From UBA1672 sp050633505 (GTDB lineage Bacteria > Pseudomonadota > Alphaproteobacteria > Micavibrionales > Micavibrionaceae): 64,000 nucleotides of DNA. A program made the position numbers and the translations under genes. Where the stretch lies: assembly GCA_050633505.1 (NCBI GenBank), contig JBOEGQ010000013.1, positions 1-64,000 on the forward strand, given 5' to 3'. This document shows positions 55,708 to 64,000 of the stretch, one piece after another (the first letter of the stretch is position 1; every line of letters begins with the position of its first letter). The notes beneath the pieces are model-generated. The model did not search any database. It had not been told where the DNA came from and saw only the letters and a list, made by a program, of their open reading frames with translations.

Positions 55708-57219
55708 GTGTACGCTATTGATACGCTGAATAAAAAGTTACCATTGCACCGGGTATTTCCTGTGCGCCGTCGCTATCTTTTCACGAAATCTGATCGTTTG
55801 AGGCTTCGTTATATCGTTGGAACGGGTATTGTGTCTTGCGCGGTTATGGTGAGTTTTCTTGGCGCAATGGGAAGCTCTGTTGCATTTGCACCTACACGTA
55901 TTGATGTTGCCAAGCTAACCTCTGATGCACATGAAACGTCCCCATCTGTTGAAGAGCAAGCGCGTCATATGCAGGTGGTAGAGCCTCTTGTCGTTGCAAG
56001 GGATGGTGAAGTATCCGCAGAGATTGTTGCTCTATCGGATGAATCCGTGATATCTGGTGAAGTTGGCGATGTTGTTCAGGGAGAGCTTGCGCAGGAGAGC
56101 GGTACTGACATTATCAAAATTGATGCGGGTGATACGGTTGCGGGTGCGTTACAAAACGCAGGTATTGGCGGTGTAGAGGCCTATTATGCGGTGAAAGCGA
56201 TGAGCGATCATTTTGATCCGCGCACGGTTAAGCCGGGGCAGGCAATCTCTGTTGATTTGGAAAAAGACGGGGATAATGTTTTCCTAAGTGCGATGCGTAT
56301 GAAGTTAAGCCCTGTTAAAGAAGTCGTTATTGAAAAGAATGAGCAAGGACGATTCTCATCCAGTCTGATTGAGAAAGAAATCCAGTTAAAATTGAATGCA
56401 GCGAAGACATCGATTGAGACGTCTCTCTATGGGTCTGCGGCGCGTGCGGGGATTCCGGCTTCTGTTGTTGCGGAAATGATTCGTATTTATTCTTATGAAG
56501 TTGATTTCCAGCGTGACCTTCGTCAGGGGGATACGGTTGAGATTTTCTATGAGACATATGAGACGGAAGATGGTGAGTTCGCACGATATGGTAATATTGT
56601 ATATGCCAATCTGATGGTTGGCGGACATGAAATTCCCGTCTATCGTTATGAACATGAGGATTTGGTGGATTATTATCGTGAGAACGGGACAAGCTTAAAG
56701 CGGACGCTTATGATGACGCCGGTTGACGGTGCGCGTATATCTTCTGGCTTTGGTATGAGAAGGCACCCTGTTCTTGGGTATAATAAAATGCACAAGGGCG
56801 TTGATTTTGCCGCGCCGCGTGGTACGCCGGTTTATGCTGCTGGTGATGGTGTGTTGGAGAAGGTTGGTCGTAACGGTGGGTATGGTAATTACATCCGCAT
56901 TCGTCACAATGGTGAGTTGAAAACTGCTTATGCACATTTGAAGGGATTTTCCAAAGGGATGTCTTCGGGTAAGCGTGTGAAGCAGGGGCAAGTGATCGGA
57001 TACGTTGGTACAACAGGTCGTTCGACTGGTCCGCACCTTCATTTTGAGGTATTACGTAATGGATCTCAGGTTAACCCAAAGAGCATAAAATCTTCCCCCG
57101 GACAAAAATTGGCTGGTCGTAAGCTTGAAAAGTTCAAAGGCCAAATTTCAGAAATTCGTCAGAAATATGCAACACTAGCAACTGATTTGAAATTCGCCAA
57201 AAACCAAGCATCACGATAG
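55708..57219 (+). CDS. M23-family murein peptidase
   Basis: 503 residues from a GTG at 55708 with CTGGAG eight bases upstream. A membrane anchor (about 32-52) is followed by a periplasmic LysM/OapA-like region and a C-terminal M23 domain: HKGVDFAAPRGTPVYAAGDG and TGRSTGPHLHFEVLRNG carry the zinc ligands (HxxxD and HxH). Probably trims peptidoglycan cross-links during growth or division. The hairpin and phased repeats upstream hint at regulated expression. Confidence 0.92.
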   Translation: MYAIDTLNKKLPLHRVFPVRRRYLFTKSDRLRLRYIVGTGIVSCAVMVSFLGAMGSSVAFAPTRIDVAKLTSDAHETSPSVEEQARHMQVVEPLVVARDGEVSAEIVALSDESVISGEVGDVVQGELAQESGTDIIKIDAGDTVAGALQNAGIGGVEAYYAVKAMSDHFDPRTVKPGQAISVDLEKDGDNVFLSAMRMKLSPVKEVVIEKNEQGRFSSSLIEKEIQLKLNAAKTSIETSLYGSAARAGIPASVVAEMIRIYSYEVDFQRDLRQGDTVEIFYETYETEDGEFARYGNIVYANLMVGGHEIPVYRYEHEDLVDYYRENGTSLKRTLMMTPVDGARISSGFGMRRHPVLGYNKMHKGVDFAAPRGTPVYAAGDGVLEKVGRNGGYGNYIRIRHNGELKTAYAHLKGFSKGMSSGKRVKQGQVIGYVGTTGRSTGPHLHFEVLRNGSQVNPKSIKSSPGQKLAGRKLEKFKGQISEIRQKYATLATDLKFAKNQASR

Positions 57220-57312
57220 ATATAGAAAATCACCTGATTTGTTTCGATTTTAGTTCTTAAGATTCTGTAATTATATACAATTCGTTGTGTATTTATTATT
57301 TTCCGTGAAATA

Positions 57313-58719
57313 TCACCGAATTTTTATATTGTGTTGGGTAAGCTTTCGGTAGAAAGTTGATTTTGCCATACCAATTGCCTTGGCAGCATGTGTGATATTA
57401 TTATCGAAATGCGATAGTGCATTCATGAGGGCTTGTTGCTCTATATCTTCAACTGTTTTTAATGACCCGTCATAATTGTATAAAAATCGATCGTTATGAG
57501 GTGTTGTGACGTGTCTGGTTGGCGATAATTGGGGGGAGTCGTGTTGCAGATTGGGGAAGTGCTCCGCTCCTAATGCCTGATTGTCACACATAACGATGGC
57601 GCGGTGTATTGTGTTTTCAAGTTCTCGGACATTACCCGGCCAGTTATGACTTGTGAGATATTGCAGGACATGATTGGGAAGTTCAGGAATGATGTGATTG
57701 TTTTGTGTGCAAAAGCGCTCTGTAAAATATTTGGCAAGTGGTGCGATGTCTTCTTTGCGATCTTTTAGTTTGGGAAGTCTTATTTCCATGACGTTGAGGC
57801 GGAAATAAAGGTCTTCTCGAAAATTTCCGTTTGCGACCTCCTCTTCCAGATTGCGGTTTGTCGCAGAAATGATGCGGATATCAACCGGGATTGGTTTTGC
57901 TGCTCCGATTGTTTCGACTTCTTTCTCCTGAAGGGTGCGTAAGAGTTTTACTTGTGCCTCAAGGGGGAGTTCTCCAATTTCATCTAAGAAAATCGTTCCA
58001 CCATCCGCCTCACGAAATTTCCCGGGTATGCCTTGTGTTGCGCCGGTGAATGCGCCTTTCTCGTGACCGAATAATGTGCTTTCGATTAATTGGGCGGGTA
58101 TAGCGCCACAGTTTACGGCGATAAAGGGGGCGTTTGATCTGTGGCTTTCTCCGTGTATGGCGCGACTGAACAGTTCTTTACCTGATCCGGTTGGGCCGGT
58201 AATAAGGGCGGGTATATCCGAGGCGGCCACGCGTCGACCAAGCTTTACGCATTCTTTAAGTCCGCCATTATGGCCGATCATATGGGAAAAATTACAGGTT
58301 TGTTTTTGTTCTTGTTTTAGGCGTGAAACTTCTGTGGCAAGTAAAACGATTTTCAGCGCGTTTTTAATTGTGATAACCATACGCTCCCCCTGGTAGGGCT
58401 TGGTGATGAAATCATGTGCGCCAAGCTTCATTGCGGTAATGGCATCATCCATATCCTTACTACCTGTTAGCATGATGACAGGTATGTCGGGGGTGGTTTG
58501 CCGGATGTGGGCGAGCGCGTCTAGCCCATTCATCACCGGCATATCGATATCCATGATGATAAGCTTCACGGTCTTTATATTTTGGTTGAGAACCTCAATT
58601 GCTTCATGTCCATTAGAGGCTTTGATCGGGGTTAGTGTCAGATTGCGTGTCACCAGCGTGGATAGCATGCGCTGTTGCAGTGGGTCGTCATCAACAATCA
58701 GTATGTGGTCTTGTGTCAT
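57313..58719 (-). CDS. Sigma-54-dependent NtrC-family response regulator
   Basis: 468 residues. Receiver domain with phosphoacceptor Asp57 (IIMDIDMPVMNG), then an AAA+ domain with Walker A GPTGSGKELFS, the sigma-54 contact motif GAFTGAT and Walker B GGTIFLDEIGELPL, and a C-terminal Fis-type HTH (NITHAAKAIGMAKSTFYRKL). It activates RNA polymerase at sigma-54 promoters. The divergent operon at 58932 has such a promoter and paired upstream repeats, so it is the obvious target. It has no kinase gene of its own beside it; the HPt-containing kinase in that operon is a candidate donor. Confidence 0.94.
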   Translation of the reverse strand: MTQDHILIVDDDPLQQRMLSTLVTRNLTLTPIKASNGHEAIEVLNQNIKTVKLIIMDIDMPVMNGLDALAHIRQTTPDIPVIMLTGSKDMDDAITAMKLGAHDFITKPYQGERMVITIKNALKIVLLATEVSRLKQEQKQTCNFSHMIGHNGGLKECVKLGRRVAASDIPALITGPTGSGKELFSRAIHGESHRSNAPFIAVNCGAIPAQLIESTLFGHEKGAFTGATQGIPGKFREADGGTIFLDEIGELPLEAQVKLLRTLQEKEVETIGAAKPIPVDIRIISATNRNLEEEVANGNFREDLYFRLNVMEIRLPKLKDRKEDIAPLAKYFTERFCTQNNHIIPELPNHVLQYLTSHNWPGNVRELENTIHRAIVMCDNQALGAEHFPNLQHDSPQLSPTRHVTTPHNDRFLYNYDGSLKTVEDIEQQALMNALSHFDNNITHAAKAIGMAKSTFYRKLTQHNIKIR

Positions 58720-58757
58720 TGTTCCAGAATATCGAATGTGTCTTAAAAAAGTGTTTC

Positions 58758-58812
58758 ATTATGAGAATAGCATTTTTAAATTCTCAAAACAAAACGTTTT
58801 ATTATGAGAATA
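58758..58812. promoter_or_regulatory. Paired upstream repeats, likely activator binding sites
   Basis: The 12-base sequence ATTATGAGAATA occurs at 58758-58769 and again at 58801-58812, 43 bases (about four helical turns) apart. The first copy is mirrored by ATTCTCA at 58780-58786, giving a TGAGAAT-N11-ATTCTCA inverted repeat. They lie about 50-100 bases upstream of the sigma-54 promoter. Confidence 0.6.
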
Positions 58813-58858
58813 TTATTTTTTAATCTGTCTAATGCATTGTTTTTAAATGATTTATCTT

Positions 58859-58875
58859 TTGGCATGGGGGTTGCA
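58859..58875 (+). promoter_or_regulatory. Sigma-54 promoter of the H-NOX operon
   Basis: TTGGCATGGGGGTTGCA. The GG (58861-58862) and GC (58873-58874) are separated by exactly ten bases, and only one base (T in GGCAT) differs from TTGGCACG-N4-TTGCA. Predicted start about 58886, i.e. a 46-base leader before the ATG at 58932. Confidence 0.85.
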
Positions 58876-58931
58876 ATGTTTTGATTAAGAATAATAAAAA
58901 AATAAAGTCACGTAAAAACCAGGAGGGATGA

Positions 58932-59807
58932 ATGATGATTATAACTCAAAATGCTGAAAAGAAGCTTCTCGAACAATTGGATGTGTTTAGTGTTCGTTGT
59001 CCTACAATGCGATGTCTGCACCTTCGTCTTTCTACGTTGAGTATAGATTTCGAAAAATGGTTTAAGGTTTTTGTACGTGAATGTAACAGTTTTTTTGAGG
59101 ATGACATGATGGCTGTATATGTCTGTCATGATCGTGATGTGTTTATTACCGGGCGCTCTATTACGCAAAAGCGTCTGGACCAGTTTTTAACCCACCTGAC
59201 TTTGAAACTTCGGCCGGCTCTTAAGCAGGAGCTGGCCAATCTTTTTGAAGTGGGGATTGATTGGTCTCGTTTAAAGACTGTTTGTAAGAGGAAAATTGAG
59301 TTGTTTTCGATGGGGCAGGAAAAGCGTAAATTTCAGAAGAAAGATGAATGTGCTGCGGTGTCACGTAAAGAAGCGATGGCTCAGTTAAATCGTGATTTAA
59401 CCAGCTCATTATCAATGCGTCGTGACATGCGCAAAGATCCCGAAATTATGGTGGTTGAAGATGATTTGTTTTCTCAGAAGTTGGTTCGTACATCTCTACG
59501 TCAGTTTAACCTCACCGTTGTTTCAGATGGGCAGGGTGCTGTCATGAACTATATCAATAAGGCACCGGATGTTCTGTTTTTGGATATTGGGTTGCCCGAT
59601 ATTGATGGTTTGCAGGTTTTGCAAAAGATCTTTGAATTGGATCCTCTGGCCTATGTCGTCATGTTTAGTGGCAATGGTCATAAGGAAAACATCCTAAAGG
59701 CCGTAGAGATTGGCGCCAAAGGCTTCGTCGGTAAGCCATTCACAAAAGATAAGCTTATTCAATATATTGAAAAGTCTCCTCATGTTCTTGCAAAGAAAGG
59801 ATCGTAA
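58932..59807 (+). CDS. Response regulator with N-terminal domain of unknown type (first copy)
   Basis: 291 residues, AGGAGG ribosome site. Residues about 20-130 are an unfamiliar domain (LHLRLS, FFEDDMMAVYVCHDRDVFIT). A basic linker (about 130-168) and a receiver domain follow, with Asp218 in VLFLDIGLPDIDG, the acidic pocket VVEDD and the switch Lys in FVGKPF. The output domain in front of the receiver is unusual. It resembles that of the next gene in layout and weakly in sequence. Leads the H-NOX operon. Confidence 0.82.
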   Translation: MMIITQNAEKKLLEQLDVFSVRCPTMRCLHLRLSTLSIDFEKWFKVFVRECNSFFEDDMMAVYVCHDRDVFITGRSITQKRLDQFLTHLTLKLRPALKQELANLFEVGIDWSRLKTVCKRKIELFSMGQEKRKFQKKDECAAVSRKEAMAQLNRDLTSSLSMRRDMRKDPEIMVVEDDLFSQKLVRTSLRQFNLTVVSDGQGAVMNYINKAPDVLFLDIGLPDIDGLQVLQKIFELDPLAYVVMFSGNGHKENILKAVEIGAKGFVGKPFTKDKLIQYIEKSPHVLAKKGS

Positions 59808-59808
59808 G

Positions 59809-60651
59809 ATGGATACACTTAAGGTTAATGCGGATAAAGAATTCCGTATGGTTATATCGTCTATTGCAAAAAAACCGGATAGTTGGGAAGGGTGGAGTGC
59901 CTTGCATGTTGTATTACATGATGACCATGCTTCGGTTAGTGTCGGTGAATGTCTCGGATGGGCGAACTCCATTATAAGATCGTACCTTAATATGGTTGAG
60001 GGGCGCGCCTTCTTTTTCGGAACGCATCTGCATATTTTATGTAAGGATATCGCACAGGATATTTTAGAGGAAGTCGGGCGGGAAATCTGTGATTTCTTCC
60101 TTGATGAAGCATCTATTGTCGCAGGGTATGTTGTCTACGATTTATTTGAACAGGCCGATGAGTATTACTCTTGTTCCGGTATTTGTGATCGGGATGAGGG
60201 TGCGCTGTATACAGAGCACAAGGACGTGATGGTTGAGGGTGCGTTTTTAGAGACGGTTTTTCAACAGGCCGAGGCCTATTCTGCGGATTCACATAATTGC
60301 ACTTTGCCTAAGGTTTTGTTGGTTGATGATGATCCGGTGGCACGTTGGATGGTGCGTAATGCCTTGAAATGTGAATGTGAATTTGCGACGGCAATATCGG
60401 CGCATAAGGCCTATACAATGTATGGGGCGTTTCAACCTGATCTGGTTTTTTTAGATATTAATTTGCCAGATCAAAAGGGGACAGAGGTTCTTGGTTGGAT
60501 TATGCGCAATGACCCCGGTGCACGTGTTGTGATGTTCAGTAGCGAAAATCATGTCGATATGATTTCACAAACCCTGAATGCAGGTGCAACCGGTTTTGTG
60601 GCAAAGCCTTTCTTAAGAAAGAATCTGTTACAGTATGTACGTGCATCTTAA
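59809..60651 (+). CDS. Response regulator with N-terminal domain of unknown type (second copy)
   Basis: 280 residues from the ATG at 59809, one base after the previous stop; AAAGGA upstream. The unknown N-terminal domain (about 15-150: SALHVVLHDD, RAFFFGTHLHILCKDI) is placed like that of its neighbour and shares the LH...(helix)...FF...I pattern. The receiver has Asp216 in LVFLDINLPDQKG, pocket LVDDDP and switch Lys in FVAKPF. Several cysteines occur in the middle (CSGIC, NCT). Probably a paralogue of the previous gene. Confidence 0.82.
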   Translation: MDTLKVNADKEFRMVISSIAKKPDSWEGWSALHVVLHDDHASVSVGECLGWANSIIRSYLNMVEGRAFFFGTHLHILCKDIAQDILEEVGREICDFFLDEASIVAGYVVYDLFEQADEYYSCSGICDRDEGALYTEHKDVMVEGAFLETVFQQAEAYSADSHNCTLPKVLLVDDDPVARWMVRNALKCECEFATAISAHKAYTMYGAFQPDLVFLDINLPDQKGTEVLGWIMRNDPGARVVMFSSENHVDMISQTLNAGATGFVAKPFLRKNLLQYVRAS

Positions 60652-60669
60652 TTGTATGGAGAGGGCATT

Positions 60670-61215
60670 ATGAAGGGAATAGTTTTTACAGAGTTACAGG
60701 ATCTTGTTGATTCATTGTTTGGTGATGATATGTGGGACGATGTTCTGGATGCGTGTGACTTGGAATCCGGCGGTGCCTATACGGCGGTGGCGACATATGA
60801 CCATCAGGAGTTATTGCAAATTGTTAGTGAGTTGAGCAAGCGATCGGATATTCCGGTTAAGGATTTGGTGAAGAAATACGGTCATCATCTTTTTGGACGA
60901 TTTTATGCCTTAATGCCTCATTTCTTTGAAAATCCACAAAATTCGTTTGAGTTTCTTGAATCTGTACATAACTACATCCATGTGGAGGTGAAAAAGCTCT
61001 ATCCTGATGCGAGCTTGCCTTCCTTTGCAACGGAACGCAAAGGGGGGGAGGTGCTGATTATGACGTATAACTCAACATGTCCGTTTGCAGATTTCGCAGC
61101 AGGTCTGATTAGTGGGTGTATTGACCATTATGGTGAAGATATTGATACTTCATACGTCGATCATAATAGTCCGGGTGAATATAATCGTGTTTTTACATTG
61201 GTGAAGAATGGATAA
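60670..61215 (+). CDS. H-NOX haem domain sensor (nitric-oxide binding)
   Basis: 181 residues from the ATG at 60670 (GGAGAGG six bases upstream); a frame opening at 60652 would add six. A complete, free-standing H-NOX domain: proximal His104 in VHNYIHVEVKKLYPDA and SLPSF after it. The haem-propionate motif YxSxR is YNSTC at residues 133-137, so the Arg is Cys at conserved spacing (29 residues from the His, as in the family). Stand-alone H-NOX proteins usually report NO to a partner kinase. The hybrid kinase gene starts eight bases before its stop. Confidence 0.9.
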   Translation: MKGIVFTELQDLVDSLFGDDMWDDVLDACDLESGGAYTAVATYDHQELLQIVSELSKRSDIPVKDLVKKYGHHLFGRFYALMPHFFENPQNSFEFLESVHNYIHVEVKKLYPDASLPSFATERKGGEVLIMTYNSTCPFADFAAGLISGCIDHYGEDIDTSYVDHNSPGEYNRVFTLVKNG

Positions 61216-63343
61216 AGTTTCTGAGGCAGATCTTGGTACAGAAGAGCTTGTCAAAAAAATTACAAAGCTGGAAAAGCGCCTGACGAGAGAGAAAATAGCG
61301 CGCAAAAAGGCCGAAGAGCTTTTAGAAGAAAAAAGTCAGGAGCTTTACGGGCATATCCAAGAAGTTTCTAAAACGGCAAATTTGATGGAGGCTGCCATTG
61401 TTAACGCCAAAGATGGTGTGATGATTATGACGGCAGATTTGGATATTGGGCCGGAAATTATTTACGTTAATGAGGCATTTAGTCGTATTTCAGGATATGC
61501 AGCCGAAGAAGTGATTGGCAAAACGCCGCGTATCTTAGAAGATACGGGTACGGATCATGCGACGTTGGGCAGGTTGCATAAAGCCCTTAAAAATGGAAAA
61601 TCTTTTCAAGGTGAAATTCAGAATCATACAAAAGACGGTATTGCATATTGGTTGGACGTTAGTATTGCACCAGTGCGTGATGAGCAAAATAAGGTGACAC
61701 ATTTTGCGGCGATTAAACGGGATGTTACGCAAAGAAAGGCCTTTGAAAAAGAAATGCAAATTAACCGCGAAGCGGCGGAAGTTGCAAACAGAAGTAAAGA
61801 TGGTTTTCTTGCAAATATGAGTCATGAACTCCGCACGCCAATGAATGGTATTATTGGTTTGTCCGAGTTGTTAACGGAAATGAGCCTGCCGGAAGAGCAG
61901 GGGGAACTGGTTGAGGCGATAAACGGTTCGTCTCGTAATTTACTTATTCTTTTGAATGATATTCTTGATTTGTCTAAGATTGAGGCGAATGAGCTGACCT
62001 TGGAGGAAATCCCGTTTACGTTCCGCCGGGTTATGAGCCAGACGATAGAATTGCTTGGTAATACGGCAGGGCAGAAAAATATTGATTTGAAGTTGTCTGT
62101 AAACCCCTTGGTGCCTGAACGTATTATCGGTGATCCGGCGCGGATACAACAAATTCTGAATAATCTGGTTGCCAATTCTATTAAGTTTACCGATGAGGGC
62201 TATGTACGTATTGATGTTTCCTGCCAAAGGGATCAGGTCGGTGATCCTGTGTTGCATATCCGTGTTGAGGATACCGGAATTGGTATTCCTGAAGATAAGC
62301 AAATGTCGGTATTCCAGAAATTTACGCAGGCTGATGTTTCTACATCGCGTAAATATGGGGGGACTGGTCTGGGCCTTGCGATTACCAAAGATTTGGTTGG
62401 AATGATGGGGGGTGTAATCAGTATGGACAGTGCCGTTGGTAAGGGGACGACCTTTTATGTTGAGATCCCTGTGGAAGAGGCAAGTGTTGATCAGCGGCCA
62501 ATTGAAAATGCAGAGGGCACGGCGGGAGAGCAAGGTGTCCGTTATAGCTTGGATGAGCCTATTCTTATTGTTGATGATCATCCGGTTAATTTACTCTTTA
62601 TGTCCAAGGTTCTGGGTAAGCTTGGTTTTACAAATGTGGATGAGGCGAGTGGTGGAAAGCTTGCTGTTGAGCTGTATCGGCAAAAGAGGCACAAGGTGAT
62701 CTTTATGGATTGTCAAATGCCGGAGATAGATGGTTTTGAAGCATCCGCGCAAATACGGGATGAGGAGGGATATATTAATGAGGCAAGGATTATCGCGGTC
62801 ACAGCAGATGCGATGAAAGGTGCGCGGGAGCGCTGCATTGATTCCGGTATGAATGATTATATCAGCAAGCCGGTGGATCTGGAAAAGCTCAAAACAATTC
62901 TGGATATGTGGATGCCGATTCCGGAGGCGACCCATAATTTAGTTGAGGAGGCCGAGGTTTGTGAAGCCCCTGTTGTGGAGCACAATGACAATGATGGGGG
63001 CGCGGTTATTATGGACTGGGATCGTCTTGATTTGTTTACCAATGGCGATCTTGAAGAAGAAAAAATGCTGATCGACTTATTTATGTCGTGTGCGCAGGAG
63101 ACGCTGGGTGTTTTGGTGCAAGAATGTCAAGATGGGTGTAATGAGGCCTGGAGTTCGGCTGCACATAAATTAAAGGGGTCAGCTGCTAATCTGGGGGCGG
63201 AGGTTCTGGCTTCTATCTGTTTTGAGGCAGAGGAAGGTGGAGAGGAAAGTGACATGAATAAGGCGAAGCTTCTCTCGCGTATTCATGATGCATATGTTGC
63301 TGTTTGCACCACGTTTGAAGAGCGCCATAAATCGGCAAAATAA
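61208..63343 (+). CDS. Hybrid histidine kinase PAS-HisKA-ATPase-REC-HPt
   Basis: 711 residues, no membrane helix. Coiled coil (about 15-60), PAS (about 62-175), HisKA with His206 (LANMSHELRTPMNGIIGLSE), ATPase domain (about 300-420, DTGIGIPEDK, GTGLGLAITKDLVGMMGG), receiver with Asp501 (VIFMDCQMPEIDG) and C-terminal HPt with His653 (AAHKLKGSAANLG). It therefore carries its own phosphorelay and can pass phosphate to further receivers such as the two in this operon or the NtrC-type regulator. Overlap with the H-NOX gene makes H-NOX the likely input partner. Confidence 0.94.
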   Translation: MDKVSEADLGTEELVKKITKLEKRLTREKIARKKAEELLEEKSQELYGHIQEVSKTANLMEAAIVNAKDGVMIMTADLDIGPEIIYVNEAFSRISGYAAEEVIGKTPRILEDTGTDHATLGRLHKALKNGKSFQGEIQNHTKDGIAYWLDVSIAPVRDEQNKVTHFAAIKRDVTQRKAFEKEMQINREAAEVANRSKDGFLANMSHELRTPMNGIIGLSELLTEMSLPEEQGELVEAINGSSRNLLILLNDILDLSKIEANELTLEEIPFTFRRVMSQTIELLGNTAGQKNIDLKLSVNPLVPERIIGDPARIQQILNNLVANSIKFTDEGYVRIDVSCQRDQVGDPVLHIRVEDTGIGIPEDKQMSVFQKFTQADVSTSRKYGGTGLGLAITKDLVGMMGGVISMDSAVGKGTTFYVEIPVEEASVDQRPIENAEGTAGEQGVRYSLDEPILIVDDHPVNLLFMSKVLGKLGFTNVDEASGGKLAVELYRQKRHKVIFMDCQMPEIDGFEASAQIRDEEGYINEARIIAVTADAMKGARERCIDSGMNDYISKPVDLEKLKTILDMWMPIPEATHNLVEEAEVCEAPVVEHNDNDGGAVIMDWDRLDLFTNGDLEEEKMLIDLFMSCAQETLGVLVQECQDGCNEAWSSAAHKLKGSAANLGAEVLASICFEAEEGGEESDMNKAKLLSRIHDAYVAVCTTFEERHKSAK

Positions 63344-63510
63344 AATTTTCATCTTATGTTTTCGTTTTTGCATTGAGCATTGCAGAACAAATGTGTAAAG
63401 TAACACTGTTTTTATATGCATGCGGCTTTGCGTTTGTTAGTAAAGTTTTAAGGTTCCGTCGAGCTGCAAGCATCAAATTTTAATAGTTTTAAACGTCTTT
63501 GGCGTCGATC

Positions 63511-63527
63511 GGTCGTGTTTTACGACC
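63511..63527 (+). other. Hairpin in the rne leader
   Basis: GGTCGT and ACGACC form a stem around GTTTT, about 33 bases before the rne start. RNase E leaders often contain hairpins that mediate autoregulation; that role here is inference. Confidence 0.4.
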
Positions 63528-63559
63528 CGTTTTACGATGCTTGGCGAAATGGAGATAAC

Positions 63560-64000
63560 ATGACAAAAAGAATGCTAATCGATGCAACACATAAGGAAGA
63601 AACCCGTGTTGCAATCACTGACGGGAATAAACTGGCTGAATATGATTATGAGAATCAAAGCAAAAAGCCATTAAAAGGTAATATATATCTTGCGAAGGTT
63701 ACACGGGTTGAACCGTCTTTGCAGGCTGCTTTCGTAAATTATGGTGGCAATCGCCACGGTTTTTTACCTTTTTCTGAAATTCACCCTGATTATTTCCGTA
63801 TCCCTGTTTCAGATCGTGAGGCCTTAATGGCGGAGCAAGAGGCTTTGCTTCAGGAGCACGATGAAGAAGAGGCCTTGGAAGAAGAGGCTTTGGAACAAGA
63901 AGAAGCTGCTGCTCAAGATGGTGATGCAGATGCGGCGGCCGATACAGATGGCGCAGATGATGCTGCTTCTGAAGGTGAAGCTGCTGAGGGCGAGGCTAAA
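63560..64000 (+). CDS. rne: Ribonuclease E, N-terminal part, 3' end outside the window
   Basis: 147 codons visible, no stop. GGAG lies five bases before the ATG. The S1-containing start is clear: KRMLIDATHKEETRVAI, LKGNIYLAKVTRVEPSLQAA and FVNYGGNRHGFLPFSEIHPD. From about residue 90 an acidic Glu/Ala/Asp-rich insertion begins (DEEEALEEEALEQEE), as in alphaproteobacterial RNase E. RNase E starts mRNA decay and matures rRNA. The gap from 63344 holds its promoter and leader. Confidence 0.95.
   Translation, partial: MTKRMLIDATHKEETRVAITDGNKLAEYDYENQSKKPLKGNIYLAKVTRVEPSLQAAFVNYGGNRHGFLPFSEIHPDYFRIPVSDREALMAEQEALLQEHDEEEALEEEALEQEEAAAQDGDADAAADTDGADDAASEGEAAEGEAK

Noticed and set aside
61940..62581. 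Minus-strand frame of 213 codons inside the hybrid kinase
   Set aside because: Shadow of the ATPase and receiver coding sequence; no plausible domain.

Overview
The window reads as the chromosome of a free-living or predatory-type alphaproteobacterium of moderate GC. The pointers are an alphaproteobacterial aa3 cytochrome oxidase operon (ctaC-ctaD-ctaB-coxF-ctaG-ctaE-surf1), a 180-kDa NAD-glutamate dehydrogenase, an IalB-like secreted protein, and Dot/Icm-type secretion genes (dotL/icmO, dotM/icmP). A Micavibrio/Rhodospirillales/Rickettsiales-like affiliation is my inference and was not tested. Coding density is very high. Two divergent gene pairs share a CATG at their start codons, and two convergent pairs share a CTAA at their stop codons.

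Layout: 1-6.1 kb holds the end of a Fic-family gene (degenerate motif), then a minus-strand cluster of dotM, a membrane protein, dotL (repeat-rich tail containing two assembly gaps) and a one-helix pilin-like protein. 6.4-6.6 kb has tRNA-Thr(TGT) and tRNA-Gln(TTG). 6.8-9.4 kb is a TerD-family / Ca2+:Na+ antiporter / TerD-family cassette. 9.4-20.1 kb is mostly housekeeping: a nuclease-fold membrane protein, xseA, putA, purD, tadA, rluB, rsmD, uppP. 20.2-25.7 kb has YceI, a cytochrome b561-YceI fusion, a GST, an epimerase and a PAS histidine kinase. 25.9-38.2 kb carries thiol redox genes (redoxin, dsbD, glutathione reductase, NDH-2-like), ketone-body metabolism (acetoacetyl-CoA synthetase, bdhA), an aminotransferase/racemase/methyltransferase operon and a NUDIX protein. 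38.5-45 kb has gdh, ubiA and rsmE.

45-55.4 kb is the cytochrome oxidase locus. It is interrupted by a LamG-domain secreted protein, an SDR and a charged secreted protein, and the DUF983 gene normally found before surf1 seems reduced to a 40-codon remnant. 55.7-57.2 kb encodes an M23 peptidase. 57.3-63.3 kb is the most system-like part: a sigma-54 activator (NtrC-type) diverges from an operon of two response regulators with an unfamiliar N-terminal domain, an H-NOX haem sensor and a hybrid PAS-HisKA-REC-HPt kinase. A near-consensus sigma-54 promoter and paired upstream repeats lie between them, suggesting a self-contained nitric-oxide-sensing phosphorelay. The window ends inside rne (RNase E).
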